Shown: positions 8,498 through 16,424, counted from the stretch's first letter. The stretch is 64,000 nt of DNA from Chitinophaga pinensis (GCA_945860705.1 CAMART010000011.1:1-64000); one strand, 5' to 3'. Made by a program: numbers and translations. The notes: a model not told the origin generated them from the sequence alone.

Positions 8498-9811
8498 TTA
8501 CACTTTCTCCATTTTCTTTTTATACTCACTTGGAGTATATCCCGTATACTGTTTGAATATATTATTGAAAGATGATTTAGAATTAAAACCACATTCAAAA
8601 GCTATGGCTAATAGCGTGAGATGATCAAATTTTGGGTCTTCTATCTTATTTTTCACCGCAATGATTCTATATTCATTGATATATGTAAAAAAGTTTTTTC
8701 CTATATGAAAATTGAGTACCTGAGTAAGATGATGTTTGGATACATTGAGCTTATTAGACAAATCTAAAATAGTCAACTCGGCATTTAAATAAGGACGTTC
8801 ATCCTTCATATATTTTTCTAAAGCTTCTATTATTTTATTCACTTCACTTTCTTTTAATGAAGATTTTTTATACTTATCATCTTGTTTGCTATTTACTTCA
8901 TCGATTATATCTGTAGGTTCTTCTATCTGCTCATCCGTATTACTTTTATTTTGGTCTGATAAATTTTCTTCTTCAATTAATACATTATTTGCTGGTAATT
9001 GAACTTCCGTTTCTTTTGCTACAGTACCTTTTCCTACATTATCTATTATAGTATCTACATAATTAGAATTAGATATTTCAGATAAATTATCATTGTTTTG
9101 AGAGATAGACCTAAATAAAGCTGGCTGACGAAGACCAAAGAAACTGACAGAAAACGCCAATAAAGTAAGACCTACAGATGATACTAGATTTCCATCATAT
9201 ACTTTAGCAAACATCACAGCATTGGTAAATCCGCAGAGAAAATAAATAAAGAAAGTGAGCGCAAAAAGTATCGCTAAATAATTGAGCCAATACAATCTGG
9301 TTTTTACAGTATTATATGATAGTGTATTCTGTATTTCTCTTCTATATCTTCTGAGCGATAAAAATGTAAGTAGCGTATATACAAGAATACTAGTAAAATA
9401 GGTCATTGCGTATAATATTCGTACCCAAAGCATACTGTCTTGTTTTAGATATTGGTCTTCTGTAAACGAAACTATATCATTGAAAAACATAAAGTAAACA
9501 ATCGTCATCAAAAAGAATGGTAGAAAATGTAATAAGTGTTTTGGTTTAAAATAATTTTCTTCATTCGTCAAAAACTTGGTATACAAATACAAGAATGGGC
9601 CAAATGTAAGTGGTATGAGTCCTGCACTAAAATTGATATTAAAAAACTCTCTATGTTCTTGATTGAGTAGATAGAGAATAAACTTGACCCCAATAGTCAC
9701 CAACCACCAGAGTAGCATCCTATCTGGCGACAATTTTTTCTTTTTGGTGAGTACGAGCACTGCAGCAAAAAAACACTGTGCTATACCTATATATAATATT
9801 GCGCTTATCAT
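8498..9811 (-). CDS. membrane-anchored AraC-type transcriptional regulator
   Basis: A 437-residue protein with about seven hydrophobic segments in the first 235 residues, then a polar linker (240-325) and a C-terminal AraC/XylS DNA-binding domain. The two helix-turn-helix motifs are visible in ELTILDLSNKLNVSKHHLTQ and LLAIAFECGFNSKSSFNNIF, ending in the family signature YTGYTPSEYKK. Bacteroidota have many such 7TM-HTH regulators that sense something at the membrane. The ligand and targets are not evident. It follows the DUF2147 gene by 22 nt in the same direction, so the small exported protein may be its co-transcribed partner. Confidence 0.88.
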   Translation of the reverse strand: MISAILYIGIAQCFFAAVLVLTKKKKLSPDRMLLWWLVTIGVKFILYLLNQEHREFFNINFSAGLIPLTFGPFLYLYTKFLTNEENYFKPKHLLHFLPFFLMTIVYFMFFNDIVSFTEDQYLKQDSMLWVRILYAMTYFTSILVYTLLTFLSLRRYRREIQNTLSYNTVKTRLYWLNYLAILFALTFFIYFLCGFTNAVMFAKVYDGNLVSSVGLTLLAFSVSFFGLRQPALFRSISQNNDNLSEISNSNYVDTIIDNVGKGTVAKETEVQLPANNVLIEEENLSDQNKSNTDEQIEEPTDIIDEVNSKQDDKYKKSSLKESEVNKIIEALEKYMKDERPYLNAELTILDLSNKLNVSKHHLTQVLNFHIGKNFFTYINEYRIIAVKNKIEDPKFDHLTLLAIAFECGFNSKSSFNNIFKQYTGYTPSEYKKKMEKV

Positions 9812-9833
9812 TGGGTCTATCGCTTCTTCTTAT

Positions 9834-10271
9834 TTATTTTACTTTAGTATATGTTTTGGTACTACCCAAAAAAGACAAAAACCACCAATATCCATGTACT
9901 TCTAGATTGCCTTGACTATTGATACGCATTTTACCATTATAAGTATTTCCATTTTTATAATTATATATTTCACCACTTTTCCATTTATCTCTTCCTACTT
10001 TATATTCAAATTTGAGCAATACATCTATACCTGTAAGTACTCTACTTCTATATTGAGGATTTTCATTATATACATCTCGAGTAGCTTCTTCATTTGTAGT
10101 GCTATTCTTGAGCCAATGGATTTTACCATAATAATAGTGGTCTTTTATATAGATTTCTATCATCTCGGTTTTATCCTCATTATACCATAAGCCTATTATT
10201 TCGTCTTTGGTATTTTGTGCAAAAAGACCTAAACTTGCTATAAGAAATATAAGTGTGTGTATACTTTTCAT
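9834..10271 (-). CDS. DUF2147 family exported protein
   Basis: A 145-residue protein with a signal peptide (residues 1-18, ending LGLFAQ). The body matches the DUF2147 pattern: IIGLWYNEDKTEMIEIY, a KIHWLKN segment, a middle GIDVLLKFEY and the C-terminal YKNGNTYNGKMRINSQGNLEVHGYWWF, ending in LGSTKTYTKV. Members are periplasmic beta-rich proteins of unknown function, some linked to envelope stress. It heads a probable unit with the membrane-anchored AraC-type gene and carries a TACCTTTG promoter element 26 nt upstream. Confidence 0.82.
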   Translation of the reverse strand: MKSIHTLIFLIASLGLFAQNTKDEIIGLWYNEDKTEMIEIYIKDHYYYGKIHWLKNSTTNEEATRDVYNENPQYRSRVLTGIDVLLKFEYKVGRDKWKSGEIYNYKNGNTYNGKMRINSQGNLEVHGYWWFLSFLGSTKTYTKVK

Positions 10272-10297
10272 TTGAAATAGAAATTAGTAGTAAAGTA

Positions 10298-10305
10298 CAA
10301 AGGTA
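10298..10305 (-). promoter_or_regulatory. -7 promoter element of the DUF2147 gene
   Basis: The minus strand reads TACCTTTG, exact to TAnnTTTG, 26 nt before the DUF2147 ATG. The same octamer precedes mdh and the acyl-CoA mutase gene. No good TTTG -33 element was found. Confidence 0.45.
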
Positions 10306-10402
10306 AAAAGTATCAATCCTAATTTCATTTTAAAATAATTTATTCGACTATGAAACGGCTAAGAATTGAAAAGAGTTGCTTAAAAGTCTATATAAAAGAA
10401 AA

Positions 10403-10505
10403 AGACCCATCAAAAATTTTACTTTTTGATAGGTCGAAACGAAACACCCCTATATTTTTACTTCTTTAGATTATATTAAAAGAAGATGATTTCTTTGTGA
10501 TTTGA
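10403..10505 (-). ncRNA. candidate small RNA with two hairpins and a terminator
   Basis: No gene is encoded between 10272 and 10651. On the minus strand, a 7-bp hairpin (10461-10485, arms CTTCTTT and AAAGAAG) is followed by a strong 13-bp hairpin (10403-10435, arms GACCTATCAAAAA and TTTTTGATGGGTC) and then TTTTTC, a typical intrinsic terminator. No minus-strand gene lies upstream that would need this terminator, because the TonB receptor gene has its own at 11.54 kb. A one-mismatch -7 element (TCTATTTG) sits near 10510. The unit could be a small RNA of about 100 nt, but it could also be a decayed gene end. Confidence 0.3.
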
Positions 10506-10651
10506 TGATGCAAATAGAATAAATAAATACAAGCTGTGCGACTTTCTTTCATCAAGAGATGTCCAGAGTGATAGTCCAAACTTAGCGGATTTTATATTTA
10601 TTTGTCAATCAGATATTTATATCAAAATAAAAAAACAAAAACGTACTAAAT

Positions 10652-11170
10652 ATGATAAAAGATAGACCTGAAATCTCTAAAAAAATAAGCGATTATATCA
10701 ATCTTGCACCTCAAGAACATAAACTAGTACTTCAAAAACTTAGAAAAATTTTGCAAGAATCAAAATTGGAAATAATAGAAGATTGGAAATGGGGACCAAA
10801 CTACAATTATTTTGGAATGGTTTGAGGTATTGGGTATTTCAAAAAACATATAAAACTTACTTTTTTCAATGGTGCTTATTTATCAGACAAGTATCAACTA
10901 TTCAACTCAGGTTTTGATAATGAGCACAATAGATCCTACAATATAGAGCTAGCGACTGAGGTGAAATGGAAGGGAATACAAGAATATATAGAAGAGTCTT
11001 GTAGCTACAACGAAAAGAATAATACCAAAAAAGAGAAAATACTTAAACCAAAAATAAAAGTACAGCTAGAAATACCTGAGCTGATAATCAACTATTTAAA
11101 GCCTCACAATAAGGAATTGGATTATCTACAAAATCTCGCACATACCCATAAAAAAGAATATATTAACTGA
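10652..11170 (+). pseudogene. DUF1801 family protein, interrupted by one in-frame TGA
   Basis: One continuous frame runs from ATG 10652 to the stop at 11168-11170, broken only by TGA at 10823-10825. The first part contains ISDYINLAPQEHKLVLQKLR and WKWGPNYNYFGMV; the second resumes with GIGYFKKHIKLTFFNGAYL. This is the DUF1801 (YdhG-like) pattern, in which the position of the stop is normally Cys (MVCGFG), so one base change explains it. The rest has no further lesion, which suggests a recent mutation or a sequencing error. The ORF track shows only the last 69 residues. The C-terminal part is rich in Lys, with a tail like that of bacteriocin-protection YdeI relatives. Confidence 0.75.
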
Positions 11171-11273
11171 ATACTAGGAGCAAAAAAAGTGGAAACCCAA
11201 CATAGAAGATTGGAGAAAATGCTCCAAATGCTGCAGGATAAGAAACATATATAGATATTTGATTTCATTTTAT

Positions 11274-11540
11274 AAAAAAGCTATTGAAATGCTGTCACGC
11301 TCTGGCGTGAGAAGCATCTTTCTCGCCTCGATGTTTGTCTCCACACATCGAAATATACTCACTAGACATTTTGCTCCATGGTTTATGTCTCAAAAACCAT
11401 TGGATTACAATTAATAAAAAAGCAATTGAAATGCTGACGTATGAAGCATCTATAATCCATTTATAGATTCCTCGTTCCTCGGAATGACATCTTGCTTCAT
11501 GTTTTGTGGCTCACAAACCATGTGTAATACAATAAAAAAA
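11274..11540. repeat. two imperfect tandem copies of an intergenic repeat
   Basis: Two related copies, about 11274-11415 and 11416-11540. Both begin AAAAAAGC(T/A)ATTGAAATGCTG, continue with GAAGCATCT, a (T/C)TTGCT(C/T)CATG block and CTCA(A/C)AAACCAT, and end in an AATAAAAAA run. Copy 1 holds the hairpin TCACGC-TCTG-GCGTGA (11295-11310); copy 2 has CCTCGTTCCTCGGAATGACA instead. No ORF is present. The elements look like a dispersed noncoding repeat family; I recall similar ...CTCGGAATGACA intergenic sequences in other Bacteroidota but could not check. Confidence 0.6.
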
Positions 11541-11566
11541 AGCTCCAATCTTTCGATTAGAGCTTT
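11533..11566 (-). terminator. intrinsic terminator of the TonB-dependent receptor gene
   Basis: On the minus strand, AGCTCTAATC-GAAA-GATTGGAGCT (one mismatch in ten pairs) is followed by TTTTTTTATT. It lies 23 nt downstream of the receptor stop codon and overlaps the end of the second intergenic repeat copy. Confidence 0.85.
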
Positions 11567-11588
11567 CAAAATATTAATTATTATTTTA

Positions 11589-14576
11589 CTAAAATGAGTA
11601 GGCTACTTTGAACATAAAGAATCTGCCTATTTGCGGTGTACCTGGGAATCTTTGGAATTTGTAGCCCAATACGTTGCTTACATTTACACCAAGATTGATT
11701 CCTTTTATCCATTTATTATCAGATACTGGTCTGTAGCTGATTCTCAAATCTACCAGATTTGCTGCATTTACAGTTCCTACATATATAGCACTATTTGCAG
11801 GGAACGCATCTTGCCATCTCCAGTTGATACCCCATCCTATTCCATATTTTTTTATTTCATGATCTATACCTACAGATGTTTTAAATCTAGGAGCATTCAA
11901 TCCTACAAATCCTCCAGCAGCACCCAACAATGGAATTCTGTCTTTATTGACAAATGACCCAGCAAACGATACTGTAAATCCGTCTACAACTTCATAACTA
12001 GCTCCAAGATCAATCCCAGTTACATCTACTTTGCCTAGATTTCTATATACTAGTATCACATCATTTCCTACTAATGAGTCATCTGGTGTGACAGTACCCA
12101 ATGGTATAGCTCTATTTGCGCCTTGTAGCAATGCTGTGATATCATCCCATACAGTACCATTGCCTACTCCTCCTGTGTATGCTCCATCAAGATTTGCTCC
12201 TAGCAAGGTAACTAATGATTGATCAACTGTAGCTCCCGGTACTAAAGTAGATGGTTTTTGTAGATTTTGATATAGCAATCCAGTTAAGTTTTGTGCACCT
12301 AGAGCTGCTGCTAAGTCAGATTCTTTGAATATGACACTACTAGAAGATAAAGTAAGTGGACTTACAAAATTTTTGATTCTAGTATAATAAACGTCTGCAG
12401 TGATAAATGCTTTTTTGCCGATAGCACCTTTGTATCCTAGCTCCCAAGTTTGAGTCACTGTACTTTTTATTTTTTCTACTTTACTATATCCTGCTGTCCA
12501 GTCTTGTTTTGTGAGGTAGTCTATATTTCTGTGGTTTGCATTAGTGATAGTACCTGTATCTCCTGCTATACCTGCAAACAATGTATTCAACAACGAATTA
12601 ACTATAGCTGTTGGGAAACCAGTTTTTGCTCCTAATCCATTTGCTATGATTTGTGTCATATTTCCAAATGCAGTAGCATTGATAGATTTGTCATTGATAT
12701 TATACCAGCTATTAGTATATGGACTTCTCATCATAGCGTTACCGTCGGTACCATATCTATAGTCTAGCCCTTGTGCATTACCAAATCCTCTCACATTGAT
12801 TCCATTTGGTATCAATCCATTTGATAAGTCTAAGAATAGGTTGAGTGAAGAAGGAGTAGAAAAGGCTCTATTGTATGTAAGACGAAGTGTATTATTATTA
12901 TTCACTTTATATACCAAAGCTGCTCTTGGAGAGAACATCACTTCTTTCATTCTGTCATGATAATCTACTCTGAAAGCTGCTACCAATTTTAATTGTTTGA
13001 TGATATCCCAATCGCCTTGTACGTATCCACCATATTGATTGATATTATCATTTTTTTCAAATCTACCATAGATAGTTCCATCAGATGCTGGTCGTGTCAT
13101 CAATATGTCCGCACCATATATTAGATTAATATTTGTTCTAGGTTTCCAGCTATGCTGAAGTTGTATTACATGTAGTTTACTTTTATCTACTAGTGGTTGT
13201 ATTTTATGAGGAGGCAATGCACCTGCACTTACTTGTGGTATCAAGAATGTATTGCCCGAATTGCTTCCATTTAAGTAGTATTGAAAGAATAAATTTTTCC
13301 ATTTAAATCTCATTTGACCATAGTAATATTTCCAACCTTGTGCTTGTCCAGCACCAAGTCCTGTAAGCTCTAGATTAGTACCATTGCTCATACCACCATT
13401 TACTATGATGCTGATATCTTTAGTTACTTTAAAATCAAACCTTGCATCAAAATTATATTTACGTACTCTAAAATCTCTATCGAATTTAGTATTACGTACA
13501 TAGCCCGTATCTTTTATTCCATTGATCACTGTATCAAATCTTACAGTACCATCATTATTTCTATCTTCTCTTATAGAGTCATTTTGAAAAACATTTCCTC
13601 CACTTGCAGTTCCATACCACATCACATCACCTACATTTGGCTCGCGTGGGTCATAGTATTTCCAGTCACTACCAGTTGCATAACTTCCACTCACTTTCAC
13701 ACCCATCCAGCTGGTAGGTTTTGCTGCTATTCTTACCTCAGGAGTATATACCCAAGTTTTATCAGTTTGCTGTGCTGGAGCATTTGAGTCTCTTGGAGCA
13801 TATTGATATTTTTGGTCACTAATACCAAAGGTATTAGATACGCTTACTGATAGTTTTTTATCCATATCTAGTGGGCTTTTTGTTTCTATGTACAAAACTC
13901 CATCACTAGCATTTGGTCCATATAATGCAGAACCCGGACCACGCACTAGCTCCAATTTGCTGATATCACCTTGAGAAGTTGGAATAAGTTGGTATGCATT
14001 TACTTTTAGAGATGGTACAGATGCTATTCTATTATCTACCAATGTCATCAATGAACCTGAGAATATTCCATTAAATCCTCTCACTGTTACGTTGTTTGAA
14101 AACAAACCTGTTTGCATGATGTCAACTCCTGGTACTTTTTTCAAATTATCAACCACCGTGAGTGGGGTGTTAGTGCTTAGTTTCTCTGCTGTAAGCACAG
14201 TTACAGATGCTGGTGCATCTATCAGCTTTTCTTTTCGTTTACTAGCACTCACTACTACTGTATTGAGTCCTATCTCTTCTTTCTCCATTTTAAAACCTAC
14301 TGTTTGCATACTTGCACCACTCATGTTCACGGTTTTTTCTACTGTGCCATAGCCAATAAACGAATAGGTAAGTATAGTTTCTTTTGGACCTGCTGGCAGT
14401 GTGATTTTATAGTTCCCACCTGCATCTGTACTAGTAGCAGTAGTGGTTCCCTTTATCATCACCGTTACTCCGGGCATAGGTTGGTTAGTTTCATCAAAGA
14501 TGGTTCCGTTTACAGTCACCTGCGCTTGCAGTGTATACGAAGCTAAAAAAACGAATAAGTAAATTAACTTTTTCAT
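11589..14576 (-). CDS. TonB-dependent outer membrane receptor with carboxypeptidase-regulatory-like N-terminus
   Basis: A 995-residue outer membrane transporter. After a signal peptide (1-18) comes a CarboxypepD_reg-like beta-sandwich (about 20-105, VNGTIFDETNQPMPGVTVMI). A plug domain follows (about 118-235, APASVTVLTAEKL, DIMQTGLF, NVTVRGF, LVRGPGSALYG), then a 22-strand-type barrel ending in Phe (MFKVAYSF), the usual BAM recognition end. Such receptors import siderophores, vitamins or oligosaccharides. No SusD-like lipoprotein is adjacent and plug/barrel features do not fix the ligand. It stands alone, flanked by repeat-rich noncoding DNA. I looked for a cobalamin-riboswitch box upstream and saw none. 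Confidence 0.93.
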   Translation of the reverse strand: MKKLIYLFVFLASYTLQAQVTVNGTIFDETNQPMPGVTVMIKGTTTATSTDAGGNYKITLPAGPKETILTYSFIGYGTVEKTVNMSGASMQTVGFKMEKEEIGLNTVVVSASKRKEKLIDAPASVTVLTAEKLSTNTPLTVVDNLKKVPGVDIMQTGLFSNNVTVRGFNGIFSGSLMTLVDNRIASVPSLKVNAYQLIPTSQGDISKLELVRGPGSALYGPNASDGVLYIETKSPLDMDKKLSVSVSNTFGISDQKYQYAPRDSNAPAQQTDKTWVYTPEVRIAAKPTSWMGVKVSGSYATGSDWKYYDPREPNVGDVMWYGTASGGNVFQNDSIREDRNNDGTVRFDTVINGIKDTGYVRNTKFDRDFRVRKYNFDARFDFKVTKDISIIVNGGMSNGTNLELTGLGAGQAQGWKYYYGQMRFKWKNLFFQYYLNGSNSGNTFLIPQVSAGALPPHKIQPLVDKSKLHVIQLQHSWKPRTNINLIYGADILMTRPASDGTIYGRFEKNDNINQYGGYVQGDWDIIKQLKLVAAFRVDYHDRMKEVMFSPRAALVYKVNNNNTLRLTYNRAFSTPSSLNLFLDLSNGLIPNGINVRGFGNAQGLDYRYGTDGNAMMRSPYTNSWYNINDKSINATAFGNMTQIIANGLGAKTGFPTAIVNSLLNTLFAGIAGDTGTITNANHRNIDYLTKQDWTAGYSKVEKIKSTVTQTWELGYKGAIGKKAFITADVYYTRIKNFVSPLTLSSSSVIFKESDLAAALGAQNLTGLLYQNLQKPSTLVPGATVDQSLVTLLGANLDGAYTGGVGNGTVWDDITALLQGANRAIPLGTVTPDDSLVGNDVILVYRNLGKVDVTGIDLGASYEVVDGFTVSFAGSFVNKDRIPLLGAAGGFVGLNAPRFKTSVGIDHEIKKYGIGWGINWRWQDAFPANSAIYVGTVNAANLVDLRISYRPVSDNKWIKGINLGVNVSNVLGYKFQRFPGTPQIGRFFMFKVAYSF

Positions 14577-14700
14577 AAAATATGGTTTGGTTTGAAATGT
14601 GAAAATAAGTTAAAATCTTATTAAATCAAATAAAAGAATTTAACAGCCTTATTGTGAGTAATTTTATATTATATGAATTTCTGATATATAAATACATATA

Positions 14701-14825
14701 CTTGGGCGTGCCCTTGCAAAAAAGCAAGGTCGGGTTTCCCGAATTTTCGGGACGCAACAAGTCCATACTCCTCTGTCGTATGGAGCTTTCCGAATGTTCG
14801 GAAAGCTACTATCCCTCATGCAGAG
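14701..14825. repeat. multi-hairpin intergenic element (GGGCGTGCCC ... CCCTCATGCA)
   Basis: This G+C-rich island in A+T-rich DNA contains four consecutive hairpins: CCTTGC-AAAAAA-GCAAGG (14712-14729), TCCCGA-ATTT-TCGGGA (14737-14752), TCCATAC with GTATGGA (14762-14783) and GCTTTCCGA-ATG-TTCGGAAAGC (14785-14806). It begins GGGCGTGCCC and ends ATCCCTCATGCA. I recall elements with the frame GGGCGTGCC...GGTCGGG...CCCTCACGCA as dispersed intergenic repeats in many Bacteroidota genomes, but this is memory, not a search. The ORF 14654-14848 running through it has no support as a gene. Confidence 0.6.
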
Positions 14826-14858
14826 TCCGATCTAAAAGCCTATTTTAAGTAAAGAAAT

Positions 14859-15404
14859 TTATTTATTGCTGAGCAATCTCGTTTTATCTATCATACGAGA
14901 GATACTTCTTCTATGATTATTGGCCAATGCCTCATCTAGCGAAAACCATTTCAAGTCTTTAGATTCTTCAGAAATGATGATGTCTTGACTATCATCTGCT
15001 ATAGCTAAAAATCGAGTATCAAAATGTAGATGTGCAGGTTCGTTTTTATAAGGAGCTATTTCGTGTACATCTATATCAAAAATAGAGTTGAGTACCATAT
15101 AATCACTCAACCCTGTTTCTTCTTCTAGTTCACGAACTGCAGATGCATACACATCTGTATCGCCATCACAGTGTCCACCAGGTTGAAGCCAAATACCTAT
15201 TTTGCTATGAAGTGTCATGAGTATTTTAGTATATGACGGATTTACGATCCATACAGACGCAGTGATATGTCCATGTGGATGTTCTCGCAAAAAACAATCG
15301 GGAGTACTCGATACAAAATCGATTGTATGTTGATGCATCATTTTCTCATCTTCTAAAGATGTTTGATAACTATTTAATAAATCTAAAAATGGTTTGCGAT
15401 GCAT
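14859..15404 (-). CDS. NUDIX hydrolase
   Basis: The ORF is open to 15461, but the first 19 residues are unlike the family. I choose the Met at 15404, giving 181 residues that start MHRKPFLDLLNSY. The Nudix region holds GGHCDGDTDVYASAVRELEEETGL near residues 80-103; the REL-EEETGL core is intact, while the usual first Glu of the box is not obvious. It should hydrolyse a nucleoside diphosphate linked to another moiety. The layout, with an N-terminal helical part and TASVWIVNPSYTKILMTLHSKIGIWLQPGGH, resembles the IPP-isomerase-like/NUDIX subgroup of about 180 residues. It has no operon partner. Confidence 0.82.
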   Translation of the reverse strand: MHRKPFLDLLNSYQTSLEDEKMMHQHTIDFVSSTPDCFLREHPHGHITASVWIVNPSYTKILMTLHSKIGIWLQPGGHCDGDTDVYASAVRELEEETGLSDYMVLNSIFDIDVHEIAPYKNEPAHLHFDTRFLAIADDSQDIIISEESKDLKWFSLDEALANNHRRSISRMIDKTRLLSNK

Positions 15405-15497
15405 AATGATGTTGTAAAAATAATATGCATAATATATTCCATCACAAATATGATTAAACAATATGTGAATAAGCCCAAATTACGCGATAGGATTTGA

Positions 15498-15515
15498 GTC
15501 CCGAATCTTCGGGAC
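15498..15515. repeat. GTCCCGA-ATCT-TCGGGAC palindrome
   Basis: A perfect 7-bp stem with a 4-base loop in intergenic DNA. Its core, TCCCGA...TCGGGA, recurs at 14737-14752, 17715-17732 and, as an uninterrupted 16-bp palindrome, inside the CotH-like gene at 41357-41372. Confidence 0.5.
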
Positions 15516-15539
15516 GAGAATTCTAGTGTCTTAGTTGGG

Positions 15540-15635
15540 TTTATCCAGTATTAGTGTTTGTTTCAATAAATCTTTATTTATTGAAATACAAACACTTTGA
15601 CGATTCAGTATTTCTAATGCTGAATATGGGATAAA
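15540..15635. repeat. nested inverted repeat (cruciform-like)
   Basis: The outer arms TTTATCC-AGTATTAG (15540-15554) and CTAATGCT...GGATAAA (15614-15635) enclose a strong inner hairpin, GTGTTTGTTTCAATAAA with TTTATTGAAATACAAACAC (about 15554-15595). A short overlapping alternative is ATTCAGTATT with AATGCTGAAT. No ORF is present. It sits between the NUDIX gene and the ORF6N remnant and may be a small nonautonomous mobile element or a structured RNA. I see no flanking target-site duplication. Confidence 0.4.
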
Positions 15636-15711
15636 GTTTAATTCTATAGTTATGTGGAGTCTTGTAACAATATAAGTTTTTTTATAATTTTATAAAACAG
15701 AACAAAAACAG

Positions 15712-15999
15712 ATGGCAAAAAGTATAGGCATATCAGAAGAATTGATTGTAAATAAAATTTATCAAATACGAGGTCAGAAAGTAATGCTTGATAAAGATTT
15801 AGCAGAGATGTATGGAGTTGAAACAAGAGTATTTAATCAATCAATTAAGCCAAATATATAGCGATTCCCAGAAGACTTTATGTTTCAGTTAAATAAAAAA
15901 GAGTTCGAAAACTTGATATCACAAATTGTGACATCAAGTTGGGGAGGAACAAGGAAAATGCCTTATGCATTTACAGAACAAGGAGTAGCTATGTTATAA
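15712..15999 (+). pseudogene. ORF6N domain protein remnant
   Basis: The frame starting at ATG 15712 encodes a typical ORF6N DNA-binding domain: VNKIYQIRGQKVMLDKDLAEMYGVETRVFNQSIK, then [44 protein letters not shown]. It is broken by TAG at 15859-15861 (just before RFPEDF, where the family has Glu, Lys or Asp). It ends at TAA 15997-15999, about where intact relatives continue with SSVL and a further 50-200 residues. ORF6N proteins are phage- or plasmid-derived regulators. Both a nonsense mutation and loss of the C-terminal part argue for a decayed gene; neither half is long enough for the ORF track. Confidence 0.8.
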
Positions 16000-16047
16000 T
16001 GTTATTCATTAAAAAAATAATATACCTTTACATAAATCATATTTCAA

Positions 16048-16356
16048 ATGAAAAATCTAATCCTAATATTTTTTATACTCATAGCAGTATCTGATTCAAA
16101 GGCTCAAAAAGTTTTCAAAACTTCCTATAAATCTGAGGCAGATAAAATCATTTTTGTAACAGAATATAGAAGTGAAGCAGATATGATTGTATACGAAACT
16201 AAATACCAAAGCGAAGCGAAACCATATAGCGGCTCATGGTTTTGGACAAAATACAAAAGTGAAGCAGATTGGGTAGTATACTTTACTAAATACAAAAGTG
16301 AAGCAACACTAGTTGTCTTTTTTAGCAAGTATCAAAGCGAAGCTGGAATGAAATAG
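16048..16356 (+). CDS. small exported protein of six YKSEAD repeats (DUF6150-like)
   Basis: A 102-residue protein. A signal peptide (1-20, ending DSKAQ) is followed by six tandem units of about 13 residues, each a short beta strand plus Y-x-S-E-A-(D/K/T/G): KVFKTSYKSEAD, KIIFVTEYRSEAD, MIVYETKYQSEAK, (PYSGS)WFWTKYKSEAD, WVVYFTKYKSEAT, LVVFFSKYQSEAG. Only the fourth unit carries a 5-residue insertion. This pattern matches what I recall of the Bacteroidota DUF6150 family, for which a deeply knotted beta fold has been predicted; that link is from memory and unverified. It is likely periplasmic or secreted. Function is unknown. A one-mismatch promoter element TACCTTTA lies about 20 nt upstream. 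Confidence 0.8.
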   Translation: MKNLILIFFILIAVSDSKAQKVFKTSYKSEADKIIFVTEYRSEADMIVYETKYQSEAKPYSGSWFWTKYKSEADWVVYFTKYKSEATLVVFFSKYQSEAGMK

Positions 16357-16424
16357 TAAAAAAGAAAACTTATAAATTTTCATTAACTTCCTGTAATAAC
16401 AAAATCTGCAATTTGCTTCTTGCT

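Noticed and set aside
10823-10825. TGA in DUF1801 as a selenocysteine codon
   Set aside because: The position is Cys in the family, but no bSECIS-like stem follows at the required distance and TGA is used as an ordinary stop at the end of the same frame. A mutation or sequencing error is simpler.
11631-11957. A 108-residue plus-strand ORF and other ORFs opposite the TonB receptor gene
   Set aside because: Antisense shadows of the long receptor gene; no signal or family seen.
14577-14700. A cobalamin or other riboswitch before the TonB-dependent receptor
   Set aside because: No B12-box-like or other conserved riboswitch core was seen in the 280-bp gap.
14654-14848. 64-residue ORF on the plus strand
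   Set aside because: It runs through the four-hairpin repeat element; composition and context show noncoding repeat DNA.
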